The notes under the pieces: generated by a model | Seen by the model: the letters and a program-made list of their open reading frames with translations, nothing else | Told to the model about the DNA's origin: nothing | The model's database searches: none | Translations under genes and position numbers: made by a program | In this document: in pieces, positions 7,168-15,858 of the stretch | How positions within the stretch are numbered: the stretch's first letter is position 1 | Layout of the letters: each line of letters starts with the position of its first letter | Assembly: GCA_001899635.1 (NCBI GenBank) | Contig: MKVQ01000030.1 | Location: forward strand, 258,986-322,985 | Direction of reading: 5' to 3' | Origin: Myxococcales bacterium 68-20 | GTDB taxonomy: Bacteria > Myxococcota_A > Polyangia > Polyangiales > Polyangiaceae | Length of the DNA: 64,000 nt

Positions 7168-8505
7168 ATGCGTGCGAGCCCGGACGACATCCTCGGAATG
7201 GCCTTCTTCGCCCGAGTGGTAGAGGCGCGGTCGTTCAGCGACGCCGCGCGGTCGCTCGGGCTGTCGAAATCTGCCGTGAGCGCCCGCGTCTCGCGGCTGG
7301 AGCAGCGGCTCGGGGTGCGCCTGCTCCACCGGACGACGCGCAAGCTCGCGCTCACCGCGGACGGGGTGCGGCTGTACGAACGGTGCGCTCGCGTCGCGGC
7401 CGAGGCCGACCAGGCGGCGGAAATCGCTGCCGGGGCGAGCGCCGTGCCGCGCGGGGTCCTGCGCCTCCACGCAGCGCCTGCGTTCGCCCAGCAGTACCTC
7501 ACGAAGCCGATCGACGAGTTCATGCACGCCTACCCCGACGTGCGCATCGAGCTGCGCCTCGGCGACCGCATTCCGGACATCGGCGCGGACGGCGTCGACG
7601 TCTCCGTCGTGGTCGCTCAACGGCTCAGCGACTCGGGGCTGCTGGCGAGGAAGCTCGGTTCGAGCCGCGTCGCGACGTGCGCCGCGCCCGCCTACCTCCG
7701 TCGCAAGGGGATCCCGTTCCGGCCCCAGGATCTCGTCCATCATCAGTGCCTTTCGCACTCGGTCGTCCACTTCGAGGACTGGCACTTCGACACGGAGGAG
7801 GGCGCGGTCGCCATCACGGCAGGCGCGCGGATGGTCGCCGACGACCTCCGGTACCTGCGTCAGGCAACGCTCGACGGCCTCGGAATCGCGATGTTCCCCG
7901 AGATCCTCGTGGCCGAGGACCTCGCCGCGGGACGACTGCACCGCGTGCTCGATGCCTTCCAGTCGATGGAGCTCACGGTCCATGCGCTTCACCCGCACGC
8001 GCGGCACGCGCCGGCGAGCGTCCGAGCGTTCCTGGATCACCTCGCAACCTGCTTCCGGAAGCCACCGTGGGAGGAAACGCTGAGCCGCGGCGAGCCGATG
8101 CCGCGGCCGACGGGCCGTACGAAGCACCCGATTCCGATGACCGAGCAGGACGTACGTCGTCTCGGCGCCGTGGCAGCGCTCTACGCGGACGTGGACGCAG
8201 AAGGCACGGCGAGGTTGAGGCAGGCCATCTCGCAGGCGAAGGTCACGCTCGCGTCGAAGATCCCGCGCGGGACGGTGACGATGAACTCGCGCGTGATCTG
8301 TCGCAACGAGGCCGGTCAGGAACAGGAGCTCACGCTCGTGTATCCGTGGGACGCGCGCGACAATCGCATCTCCGTTGTGAGCGCACGCGGCCGTGCGCTC
8401 ATCGGAGCTACGATCGGAACGACGCTCACGAACGAGCGTGGCAAGCCCCTCAAGATCGCGAGCATCCCGTATCAGCCCGAGGCTGCCGGGGATCATCACC
8501 TGTGA
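7168..8505 (+). CDS. LysR-type regulator fused to a C-terminal Rnk/GreA-C-like domain
   Basis: 445 aa; a usual LysR protein is about 300. Residues 8-67 are the winged HTH ('ARSFSDAARSLGLSKSAVS...RLEQRLGVRLLHRTTRKLALT'), and about 95-295 are the LysR substrate-binding domain ('GVLRLHAAPAF', 'DGLGIAMFPEILV'). A short linker leads to residues 324-445, which match the neighbouring rnk-like protein along their length (TEQD[VI]RRL, VTMNS.VICR, IPYQPEAAGD). The second domain starts exactly at an in-frame ATG (8137), so separate translation is possible. Start: ATG at 7168, or ATG at 7198, which fits classical LysR N-termini better. The family regulates transcription by effector binding; Rnk-like domains contact RNA polymerase. 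The fusion is unusual. The gene begins right after the palindromic element. Confidence 0.88.
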   Translation: MRASPDDILGMAFFARVVEARSFSDAARSLGLSKSAVSARVSRLEQRLGVRLLHRTTRKLALTADGVRLYERCARVAAEADQAAEIAAGASAVPRGVLRLHAAPAFAQQYLTKPIDEFMHAYPDVRIELRLGDRIPDIGADGVDVSVVVAQRLSDSGLLARKLGSSRVATCAAPAYLRRKGIPFRPQDLVHHQCLSHSVVHFEDWHFDTEEGAVAITAGARMVADDLRYLRQATLDGLGIAMFPEILVAEDLAAGRLHRVLDAFQSMELTVHALHPHARHAPASVRAFLDHLATCFRKPPWEETLSRGEPMPRPTGRTKHPIPMTEQDVRRLGAVAALYADVDAEGTARLRQAISQAKVTLASKIPRGTVTMNSRVICRNEAGQEQELTLVYPWDARDNRISVVSARGRALIGATIGTTLTNERGKPLKIASIPYQPEAAGDHHL

Positions 8506-8551
8506 GTTGCGGCGCGCGCCACGCGACGAGAGTCGCGTCGTCGGCTCGGGC

Positions 8552-8959
8552 TCAGAGGTCGTAGTCGCCCGCCGCTTCGGGTTGGTAGCGAACCTCTTCG
8601 ACGGTCCAGAACTTGGACCGACCTCGACCGACGACCTCGACACGATCGCCCACGCGTGCCCCGAGGAGCGCGTGGCCAAGCGGCGCCAGCACCGAGACTC
8701 GACCGGTCGCGAGGTTCGCGTCCTTCGGATAGACGATGAAGACCTCGCGCGTGGTTCCCTGATCGTCACGGCAGATGACGTGGGAGTTCATCGTAACGAC
8801 GGACGCACCCACGGCAGACGGAGCAACGACGACGGCGCGATCGAGCTCGCGCTGGAGCGCTTCCGTCCCCTCCTCCTCGATCTCGCCATAGAGCGACACG
8901 ACCTCCGAAAGACGACGGATGTCTTGCTCAGTGACGATGATGGGCTGCGAAACGGACAT
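8552..8959 (-). CDS. Rnk-type regulator / GreA-GreB C-terminal domain protein
   Basis: 135 aa from the ATG at 8959, preceded by GAGGAGAACCGAGAAG; an upstream in-frame ATG at 8977 is less likely. An N-terminal helical hairpin ('VTEQDIRRLSEVVSLYGEIEEEGTEALQRELDRA') is followed by a GreA/GreB C-terminal FKBP-like fold ('ASVVTMNSHVICRD', 'VYPKDAN', 'VSVLAPLGHALLGARVGD'). Rnk proteins bind RNA polymerase and were first named as regulators of nucleoside diphosphate kinase. It is tail-to-tail with the LysR-Rnk fusion (46 bases apart), and both end in nearly the same residues (YQPEAAGDYDL / YQPEAAGDHHL), which indicates paralogy. A perfect 9-bp inverted repeat lies about 80 bases upstream. Confidence 0.88.
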   Translation of the reverse strand: MSVSQPIIVTEQDIRRLSEVVSLYGEIEEEGTEALQRELDRAVVVAPSAVGASVVTMNSHVICRDDQGTTREVFIVYPKDANLATGRVSVLAPLGHALLGARVGDRVEVVGRGRSKFWTVEEVRYQPEAAGDYDL

Positions 8960-9038
8960 CTTCTCGGTTCTCCTCATGGCTCACGTCGAAGGGCAAGCGC
9001 ATGTCACTTTGCAACGATAGGCACGTCGCATGGTGCTC

Positions 9039-9060
9039 ACTGTTCGGGGTTCCGAACAGT
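9039..9060 (-). promoter_or_regulatory. perfect inverted repeat ACTGTTCGG-N4-CCGAACAGT
   Basis: A 9-bp perfect dyad with a 4-base centre, about 80 bases upstream of the rnk-like start (8959) and about 180 bases upstream of the divergent HELGH gene. It shares GACTGTTCGG and the GTTC-N8-GAAC spacing with the site upstream of the hibernation factor. It is most likely an operator; a transcript hairpin is the alternative. The rest of 8960-9243 holds no supported gene. Confidence 0.5.
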
Positions 9061-9243
9061 CTGACCTCGGAACCGCCCTGGACGATCCGGCCGCCGCCGT
9101 CACCGCCGCCGCGTCGCGCGCGCCAACCGACGGCTCGTCGCAGGTCGCGGCTCGCAGCTCCAGCTGCTCGGATCGCACGAAAACGGCTCTGGCGTTCGCT
9201 TCCGGCGAACTCATCTTGGCAGCGCCTCGAGCCTCGCTCCGAG

Positions 9244-9801
9244 ATGGCAGCCGCGGAAGCGTCGACCATGCGCACGATGAAGCGCGAGACCCCTCTCGCC
9301 TGGCCTCAGAACTACCAGACGCAGCTCGTGACGAAGCACTTCCCTCTCCTCGTCCGGCACGCGATGCACGAGCGACGGATCGCCGTCCGCTTCTACGTCG
9401 CGTCCGTGTCGCCGCACGCTGTCTTCGTCACGAGCGACTGCCCGAAGGGAGAGGATCCGTTCGTCGCGTTCTACTGCGAGCGCAGTATCGGCAACATCGA
9501 GGACGTGCCCGCCACGATCTACCTCGCTCACGAGCTCGGTCACCACGAGTCGTGGCTGCGAGGAGACACGTCCGACGCGTTCGAGGATCTCATGACCACG
9601 AGGCCGCGCACGGTCTACGAGAGGCCCGAGACACTCGACCGATCGATCCGGGAAGAGGTCCTCGCCGAGGAGCAGCGCGCGTGGTCCTATGGACGCAAGA
9701 TCCTCGCATCGGTCCTCCCTCGCTTCCCGGCGCTGACCGAGTACGACCGCTTCACCCGAGAGAACGTCGACGGATACCGCACCGGCTTGCTCCTCGCCTG
9801 A
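9244..9801 (+). CDS. small HELGH-motif protein (putative zinc metallopeptidase)
   Basis: 185 aa from the ATG at 9244; ATGs at 9268 and 9280 are alternatives, and none has a good ribosome site. The key motif is YLAHELGHHESW at about residues 92-103, an HExxH zinc site with an additional His. A downstream acidic cluster (EEVLAEEQRAW) could provide the third ligand Glu, as in ImmA/IrrE-like or minimal gluzincin folds. There is no signal peptide, so it would act in the cytoplasm. No family can be named with confidence, and whether it cleaves anything is unknown. It lies upstream of the MEDS kinase in the same direction. Confidence 0.6.
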   Translation: MAAAEASTMRTMKRETPLAWPQNYQTQLVTKHFPLLVRHAMHERRIAVRFYVASVSPHAVFVTSDCPKGEDPFVAFYCERSIGNIEDVPATIYLAHELGHHESWLRGDTSDAFEDLMTTRPRTVYERPETLDRSIREEVLAEEQRAWSYGRKILASVLPRFPALTEYDRFTRENVDGYRTGLLLA

Positions 9802-9923
9802 GCCGCGTCATCGCGCCCCCCCTCGCAGCTGCGCCCGGTCGGCTGCGAGGCCGATTGCCACGTTGACCAGGAGAGCCGTCCAGACCACGGTTCGAGGACG
9901 CAGCGCGTCTCGTCGGCGCGCTC

Positions 9924-11426
9924 GTGGGGAGAAGACCTCGAGTCGTGGGCACCATCATCCGCCTCCCGTCTGCGAGCCGCGATGGCTCCGGCACGGTCAA
10001 GCATCTCTCCGAGGCCGCGGACCTCGCCCACGCGGTGCATTTCTACGAGGAGCCCTCGATGCTCTTCGAGAACGTTGCGAAGTTCCTCGCCGCGGGGCTC
10101 GACGAGGGGGATCGCGTCATCGTGATCGCAACGACCACGCACCGCGAAGGCATCACGCGATGCCTCGGCGCTGCGCCGGTCGCGCACGCGCTCGCCTCGC
10201 GACAGCTGACGATGCTCGACGCACACGAGACGCTCGCGACCTTCATGGTCCACGACGAAGTCGACCCCGACCGCTTCCGTGCCGTCCTCGAGGGGATCCT
10301 CGAGCCCCTCCGCGCGGACGCTCCGAACGCGCGCATCCGCGCCTTCGGCGAGATGGTCGACGTGCTCTGGAAAGACGGCAACTCGAACGCGGCCCTCCGG
10401 CTCGAAGAGCTCTGGAACGAAGCCGCCAGTGCGCACTCCTTCACGTTGCTCTGCGCTTACGTGATGGGGAACTTCTACGGCGAGACGAACGCACCCGGGT
10501 TCACCGAGGTGTGCGCGCGCCACACGCACGTCCTGTCGACCGAAGTCGTCGCCAGCAGCGCCTCGTTCCCACGTACCCGCGAGGGCGCGCTCGAAGAACA
10601 CGTGCGCTCGCTCGAGACCGAGCTCCACCACCGCAAGGGCCTCGAGGTCGCGCTCCGCGAAGCGCTCCGCGATCGGAGCCGTGTGGAGGCAGCGCTCCGC
10701 GAGAGCGTCGCGCGAGAGCGCAACGCCCGCGCGCTAGCGGAGGAGAACGATCGGTTCAAGGAGCAGTTCCTCGCCGTCCTCGGCCACGACCTCCGCAACC
10801 CGCTCAACACGATCCTGACGACGACGCGCCTCATGGTGATGCGGACCGAGCTCTCGCAGGAGAGCAACCGGCGGCTCGATCGCGTCATCTCGAGCGGTGT
10901 CCGGATGCAGCGGATGATCGAGCAGATCCTCGACGTGACCAGCGATCGCCTCAGCGGCGGCATCCCGATCATGCGCGAGCCCGCGCACGACGTCGCCAGC
11001 CTCGCGGCGAAGGTCGTCGCGGAGGTACGCCTCGCTCATCCGACCCGCCACATCGAGCTCCTCGTCGACGGGGCCTGTCTCGCGTCCATCGATCCGGAGC
11101 GGATCGAGCAGGTGCTGCGCACCCTCGTCGCCAACGCGGTCGCGCACGGGGCCGTCGAGTTCCCGGTACGCGTCATGGTAACCGCGAGCGCACGCATGGT
11201 CCGGCTCGAGGTCCACAACGGCGGGCCTCCCATCGACGCGGACCAGCGCGCGCTCCTCTTCGATCCCTTCAAGCGTGATCGGAAGACGAAGGGACGCTCC
11301 GAAGGCCTCGGCCTCGGCCTCTACATCGCGGAGCGCATCGTGCACGCGCACGACGGCACGCTCGAGCTCCAATCATCGATCGAGGGCGGTACGCGCTTCC
11401 GCGTCGCCCTGCCGCGAGGGTATTGA
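9924..11426 (+). CDS. MEDS-domain sensor histidine kinase
   Basis: 500 aa from a GTG at 9924 (a GTG at 9945 is possible). About residues 33-185 form a MEDS/DcmR-like sensory domain ('HAVHFYEEPSMLFENVAKFLAAGLDEGDRVIVIATTTHREGI', 'ARIRAFGEMVDVLW'), a RecA-like fold used for ligand sensing in cytosolic kinases. A coiled coil (about 215-270) leads to HisKA with phospho-acceptor His288 (LGHDLRNPLN). The HATPase domain follows at about 380-498, with a degenerate N-box (RTLVANAVAHGA) and G-box GLGLGLYIAERI. There are no membrane segments. A single-domain response regulator starts three bases after the stop, so the two form a pair. Confidence 0.92.
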   Translation: MGRRPRVVGTIIRLPSASRDGSGTVKHLSEAADLAHAVHFYEEPSMLFENVAKFLAAGLDEGDRVIVIATTTHREGITRCLGAAPVAHALASRQLTMLDAHETLATFMVHDEVDPDRFRAVLEGILEPLRADAPNARIRAFGEMVDVLWKDGNSNAALRLEELWNEAASAHSFTLLCAYVMGNFYGETNAPGFTEVCARHTHVLSTEVVASSASFPRTREGALEEHVRSLETELHHRKGLEVALREALRDRSRVEAALRESVARERNARALAEENDRFKEQFLAVLGHDLRNPLNTILTTTRLMVMRTELSQESNRRLDRVISSGVRMQRMIEQILDVTSDRLSGGIPIMREPAHDVASLAAKVVAEVRLAHPTRHIELLVDGACLASIDPERIEQVLRTLVANAVAHGAVEFPVRVMVTASARMVRLEVHNGGPPIDADQRALLFDPFKRDRKTKGRSEGLGLGLYIAERIVHAHDGTLELQSSIEGGTRFRVALPRGY

Positions 11427-11429
11427 GCC

Positions 11430-11825
11430 ATGGCACCGAGGAGCGCATGCGTGCTCGTCGTCGATGACGAGGAAGACATCCGCGAGGCGGTTCGCGAGGC
11501 GGTCGAGATGATCGGGGCGACGGCGATCACCGCCGCCAACGGCGCCGACGCCCTCGAGCTGCTCCGGAACCAGCGCCCATGCCTCGTGGTCCTCGACTTG
11601 ATCATGCCCGTGATGACCGGGCAGGAGATGCTCGCCGCCATGCGGAAGGACCCCATGCTCGCCACGCTGCGCGTCCTGATCTCGACGTCGGCGCCGAGTC
11701 GAGCGCCCTCCGGCGTTTCGGTCCTGCCGAAGCCGATCGACATCGAGAGGCTCTGGGACTGGCTGCGCCGGAGCTGCCGCTGCGGGCGGGCCCGGGCCCA
11801 GCGCGTGCATCACGCCGGCTTCTGA
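11430..11825 (+). CDS. single-domain response regulator
   Basis: 131 aa receiver domain with phospho-acceptor Asp56 (VVLDLIMP), the acidic pair DDEED at residues 12-16, a Ser/Thr switch (LISTSAPS) and Lys in LPKPIDI. No output domain follows, only a Cys/Arg-rich tail of ~15 residues. It is coupled to the MEDS kinase by a 3-base gap and probably passes the signal on by protein contact. The gene ends 6 bases from the convergent M36 peptidase gene. Confidence 0.93.
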   Translation: MAPRSACVLVVDDEEDIREAVREAVEMIGATAITAANGADALELLRNQRPCLVVLDLIMPVMTGQEMLAAMRKDPMLATLRVLISTSAPSRAPSGVSVLPKPIDIERLWDWLRRSCRCGRARAQRVHHAGF

Positions 11826-11831
11826 GCAGGC

Positions 11832-14800
11832 TCAGCGGCGACGCGACCGTCGTGCGAGGAGCGCCGCGATGCCGACGAAGGCGAGCGCGCCCGTCGCGGG
11901 ACGCGAGGAGGGCGTCGTACGGCATGCGCAGCCCGCGCTGTCGGCGCCCCCCTTCGCCGGTCCGACGACGACGTCGACGCGCGACGCCGCGCTGAGCAGC
12001 GCGCCGTCGTGCGCACGGAGCGCCAACGTGATCGTGACGGGCTCGTTCGTGTCCGGCGCCTTGAACGACGGCGCCAGCGTGCCGCCTTCGGTGAGCGCTA
12101 CCGCCGGACCGGCGACCTGCGACCAGAGATACGTGAGCGGGAGGTTCGACGGATGGGTGGCGGTGCCCGCCAGCTGCACGTTCGCGCCCGAGGCGACGAC
12201 CTGCGGCAGTCCCGCGTCCACGGTGGGTCCGTTCGGGTCACAGGCATCGGCGTGCGCGGCGTAGGACCAGAACGGCGTGCTCGAGATCCCTCCGAGCTCG
12301 ATGTCGTCGATCGCCCAGCCCTCGGCCGCGCGACCGAAGCTCGCGCCGAGACGGAAGCGGAGCTGGACCTTCTCCGGGTGCTCCGGCAGCGTGACGTCGA
12401 TGCGCGACGTGACCCACGCGTCGGGGTAGCCTGCGCTCTTGTCGCCGTAGGCCTTCCGTCCCTTGAGAGGGTTGTCGGTGCGCTCGCTGTCGTCGAGCGT
12501 CGTGTTGTAGTCGACCTGGCCGTAGGTGGAGATGTCCTTCCACGTCTTGCCGCCGTCGACGGTGAGCTCGATCACGCCTCCGTCGATGTCGACGTTGCGC
12601 CGCGTGGAGCGCTTGAGCGCCCACTTGTGCTTGAACGAGAGCGAGAAGGTCGTCCCTTCGATCGTGAAGCTCGGAGACGTCAGCTTGTGATCCGCCCTCT
12701 GCGGCGGGTCGACGATCTCCCAGAAGCCGTCACCGGTCTTGGTCGAGCGTTCCCACTTCGCGCCGGCGCCCTCGCCCGTCACCTTCCACACCGTCTTCGT
12801 CGTGTCGACACGGTCGGTCGCCGACGACTGGGGGGTCTGGTCGGCATCGTAGCGAGTGGGCACGATGACGTGGATGACGCGCCCGTCGGGCAGCGACGGA
12901 TCGCTCACCGCGACGTCGAGCTCGATCGGCTCGCCCGACTTCGTCCCCGTGATGCTCGCCCGGAGCTTCAGCGTCGCCGATGCGAACGGCTCGAGCGGCG
13001 GTAGCTTGCTCGGAGCCGAATCGAGGATCGTGACGCCCTCGGTCTTCGCAAAGAGCTCCGCCTTGGGCTCGGCGAGCAGGCCCGAACCGGTGTTCCGGAC
13101 GGTGAGCTCGAGGGTGCCGACCTCGGCCTCGTCGAGGATGCCGTCGTGATCGCAAGAGATGACGTCGTCGTCGAGCTTGGCCTCCACGATCTGGAGGTCG
13201 TTGCCGAACTCGAAGCTCTCCTTGACGCCTTGGTTGGTGGAGCTGTCCTTCTCCGGCCCGACCGCGCCAGCTCCCGCACCGCGACGCGCGAAGGCCTTCC
13301 AGAACAGCGCGAAGTCCTTCGTGTCGACCGCGAGCGCCGCTGCGAGGACCGCATCACGGGCCTCGATGATCGTCGGATCGGACGGCGTGAGCTTGAGCGA
13401 CGCCACGAGGTAGTGCTTCATCCGGTCCTGCGCCTCGGTGAACGAGAGCCGGCCCTCGCGGAGGAGCGACGCGTAACACTCCCAGAGCATCGTCGCCCAC
13501 ACCTCGCCGGTGTTGTGGACCTCGGAGTTGAAGCTGCCGTCTTCGCCGAAGCTCGTGGCGACGTCCGCCGGGAGCGGGTTGCCGTTGGCGATGTGCTTGA
13601 GCGTGAGCGCGTTCTTCGTGAAGTCGATCGAGTACGGGACGCGGCGGGTGCCGAAGTAGATGTCGTCGCCGCTGCCGCTCGTGGCGTAGGAGCCGTTGGC
13701 GTACGTGCCGCCGAAGTTCCCCGGATCGTCCGGACGCGCCATGAGGAGGAGAGCGGTGAAGTCGCCCCAGCCCTCGCCGAGGCCACCGGCCTGGTTCGTC
13801 CGGAGCCCCATTCCGTTACCGACGAGCCGACTCGACAGGACGTGTCCCCACTCGTGCGCCACGATCGTGGTGTCGAGCGCGCCGTCGAGATCGCCGCCCG
13901 CCGCTCGTTTCATCGTGACCATCGCGCCGGAGGAGACCGCGCCCTCGAGCGCCTGACCGTCCGCGAGGGAGAGCGAGAGGACCGGGATCGAGATCCCGTC
14001 CTGCTGGCCGCCCATGAACGGTGCCACTGTCGGGTTCGTGGAGCTCGCGACGTTCGCGATCAGTACGCCCGCGGCGCCTGCGGCCTGCGCGGCAGCGGCC
14101 TTCTGCGCGAAAGAGCAGGTGCCGCGATGCACGAGGACGATCTTGCCCGCCACCTCGTTCTCGATCGCCTCGCATCCGTCCGCGGGGTCGGCGCCGCCGC
14201 CGTCGACCGCGAGGACCACGGAGCCCGTGACATCGAACACGTCCTTGCCGAAGCCGCTCGCGATGCCGACGGTCTTCGTCCCCGCGATCGACGCGGGTGC
14301 GCTCACGACGAGCGAGGCGTTGCTCGCGCCGGAGAAGACGAACATCTGGATACGCGGCGACTGCCCATCGGGCGGCACCATCGCGTTGGCGTTGTTACGG
14401 CCGCTGTTGTCCTGCGCCTCGGCGTAGAGCGGGTCGCCCCCCTTGCCACCACGACCGAAGTTGTCGAGCTGGTGGTTCCCGGACTTCTCGTCGAAGCCCG
14501 CGTCGTAGAACCAGTCGTGGAGGAAGTTGGTGACGTAGAAGAGCTGCGTCGCCGATGCCTGGATCGAGGCCGAGGTCGCGTCCGGGAAGGCCGCCGTATC
14601 GTAGACGTGATCGAACGTCAGCGGGCTGGTGAGCGCCGGCGTCGTGTCCGCGCCTTGGTCGAAGCCGTCCGGTGCGACGCGATCGGCGTAGGCGACGACG
14701 TTGTTGCCGTCCGTCGTGGTCGCGCCCGGCGCGAGCCAGGGGTCGTTCTTCGAGAAGGGGAAGTTCTGGAGCGTGACGAGCTGGCTCGGCTGCCACTCGA

Positions 14801-15659
14801 GCTGCTGCTTGTCGGGCTTGCCCGACGGATGCGGCGCCACGAGGTTTCCCTGCGGCCCGTCCATCGGGAGCTTCGTCTCGGAGTCGGCAAAGACGCGGTA
14901 GCTGAACGCGTCGTTGCGGACGAGATTGTTCTCGAAGAGCACGCGTCCGTCGGAGGCCGAGAGCACCCACGCGCGCGCAGGCCCGGATGCGAGGATGAGC
15001 TCGACGTACCACGCGGGCTCGAGCTCGAGGCCCTCGCTGCCCCCGGTCGGAAAGAGCACCTTCTTCGCACGAGCTGGGGCGAAGAGCCCTGCGCCGGCGA
15101 AGCGCTCGTAGCCGTTCTTCTCCGCCACCGGCGAGAACGCCGGCGTCACGCCGATGAGGCGCGCGCCGATCGCGAGTGCGTCGGCCGAGCCGAGCGCGAA
15201 CACGCGCTCGCTCCCTCGCGCCGTCGGAGCGAGAAAGCCCGCAGCCGCGATCGGCCGGAGGGCGCGCGACATGATGACGTTCACGCCGCCTCGAAATACC
15301 TCGAGACCGCCGACGTGCTGCTCGTAGCGCGCGACGATCGGTCCCTTGCCGTGATCATCGAGGTGCGCAAGGGCGATCGGCGGCGCGTTCGCAGCGAGGC
15401 CGAACGATCGCGACACGGCCGGCATCAACGCGACGGCCGCTTCGGACGCGCTCGAGAACGAAGGGGCGCCCGCGCGGTTCATCCACACGAACGTGGGCGC
15501 GCCGCCGAGACGAGGATCGCGATGCCCCACCGAGCCGGAGACGTCGTCTTGCTGCGCCTTCCCTCGATCGGGCGCCGGCTCGGAGCCGCCATCGGCGGTG
15601 CTGCAGCTCAGGGCGAGGAGCGCGAGGAGCGCCGAGGAGCGAACGGTGCGGGCGAGCAT
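11832..15659 (-). CDS. M36 (fungalysin-type) metallopeptidase with PA insert and MYXO-CTERM-like tail
   Basis: 1275 aa from the ATG at 15659 (AGGCGG upstream). A lipoprotein-type signal ends in LALSC (Cys19). Residues ~60-190 form an FTP-like propeptide. The M36 catalytic domain begins about 290 ('NNVVAYADR', 'TNFLHDWFYDAGFDE') and is interrupted at about 480-575 by a PA domain ('CEAIENEVAGKIVLVHRGTC'). The zinc motif is HEWGH at about 603. Beta-sandwich domains resembling immune-inhibitor-A jelly rolls (about 960-1130, 'EGWAIDDIELGG') and an Ig/PKD-like domain follow. The C-terminus has Cys-Ala-Cys, a hydrophobic helix and Arg-Arg-Ser-Arg-Arg-Arg, the MYXO-CTERM layout. It is predicted to be exported and surface-processed, digesting proteins during feeding. 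Confidence 0.93.
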   Translation of the reverse strand: MLARTVRSSALLALLALSCSTADGGSEPAPDRGKAQQDDVSGSVGHRDPRLGGAPTFVWMNRAGAPSFSSASEAAVALMPAVSRSFGLAANAPPIALAHLDDHGKGPIVARYEQHVGGLEVFRGGVNVIMSRALRPIAAAGFLAPTARGSERVFALGSADALAIGARLIGVTPAFSPVAEKNGYERFAGAGLFAPARAKKVLFPTGGSEGLELEPAWYVELILASGPARAWVLSASDGRVLFENNLVRNDAFSYRVFADSETKLPMDGPQGNLVAPHPSGKPDKQQLEWQPSQLVTLQNFPFSKNDPWLAPGATTTDGNNVVAYADRVAPDGFDQGADTTPALTSPLTFDHVYDTAAFPDATSASIQASATQLFYVTNFLHDWFYDAGFDEKSGNHQLDNFGRGGKGGDPLYAEAQDNSGRNNANAMVPPDGQSPRIQMFVFSGASNASLVVSAPASIAGTKTVGIASGFGKDVFDVTGSVVLAVDGGGADPADGCEAIENEVAGKIVLVHRGTCSFAQKAAAAQAAGAAGVLIANVASSTNPTVAPFMGGQQDGISIPVLSLSLADGQALEGAVSSGAMVTMKRAAGGDLDGALDTTIVAHEWGHVLSSRLVGNGMGLRTNQAGGLGEGWGDFTALLLMARPDDPGNFGGTYANGSYATSGSGDDIYFGTRRVPYSIDFTKNALTLKHIANGNPLPADVATSFGEDGSFNSEVHNTGEVWATMLWECYASLLREGRLSFTEAQDRMKHYLVASLKLTPSDPTIIEARDAVLAAALAVDTKDFALFWKAFARRGAGAGAVGPEKDSSTNQGVKESFEFGNDLQIVEAKLDDDVISCDHDGILDEAEVGTLELTVRNTGSGLLAEPKAELFAKTEGVTILDSAPSKLPPLEPFASATLKLRASITGTKSGEPIELDVAVSDPSLPDGRVIHVIVPTRYDADQTPQSSATDRVDTTKTVWKVTGEGAGAKWERSTKTGDGFWEIVDPPQRADHKLTSPSFTIEGTTFSLSFKHKWALKRSTRRNVDIDGGVIELTVDGGKTWKDISTYGQVDYNTTLDDSERTDNPLKGRKAYGDKSAGYPDAWVTSRIDVTLPEHPEKVQLRFRLGASFGRAAEGWAIDDIELGGISSTPFWSYAAHADACDPNGPTVDAGLPQVVASGANVQLAGTATHPSNLPLTYLWSQVAGPAVALTEGGTLAPSFKAPDTNEPVTITLALRAHDGALLSAASRVDVVVGPAKGGADSAGCACRTTPSSRPATGALAFVGIAALLARRSRRR

Positions 15660-15858
15660 GGGAACGCCGCCTAATTCCACCGCTCCTGGGCGAAGTCCAG
15701 AAGATCGAGGTCTCCGTCGCGCCCCACGAATCAGGCGGATTTATGCACGCGCCTTGACGTCTCGTGCGCGCGGATCCGGCCCATGGAAGCGGCCCTGAGA
15801 CCACGCATGAGCGAACGAGGATGATGTAGGTTGCCGGAGTTGGGCTAGGGTGTGATCG

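Noticed and set aside
13146-15674. 842-codon plus-strand open frame opposite the M36 peptidase
   Set aside because: Composition is Arg/Glu/Val-rich noise, and the minus strand carries the recognisable M36 motifs.
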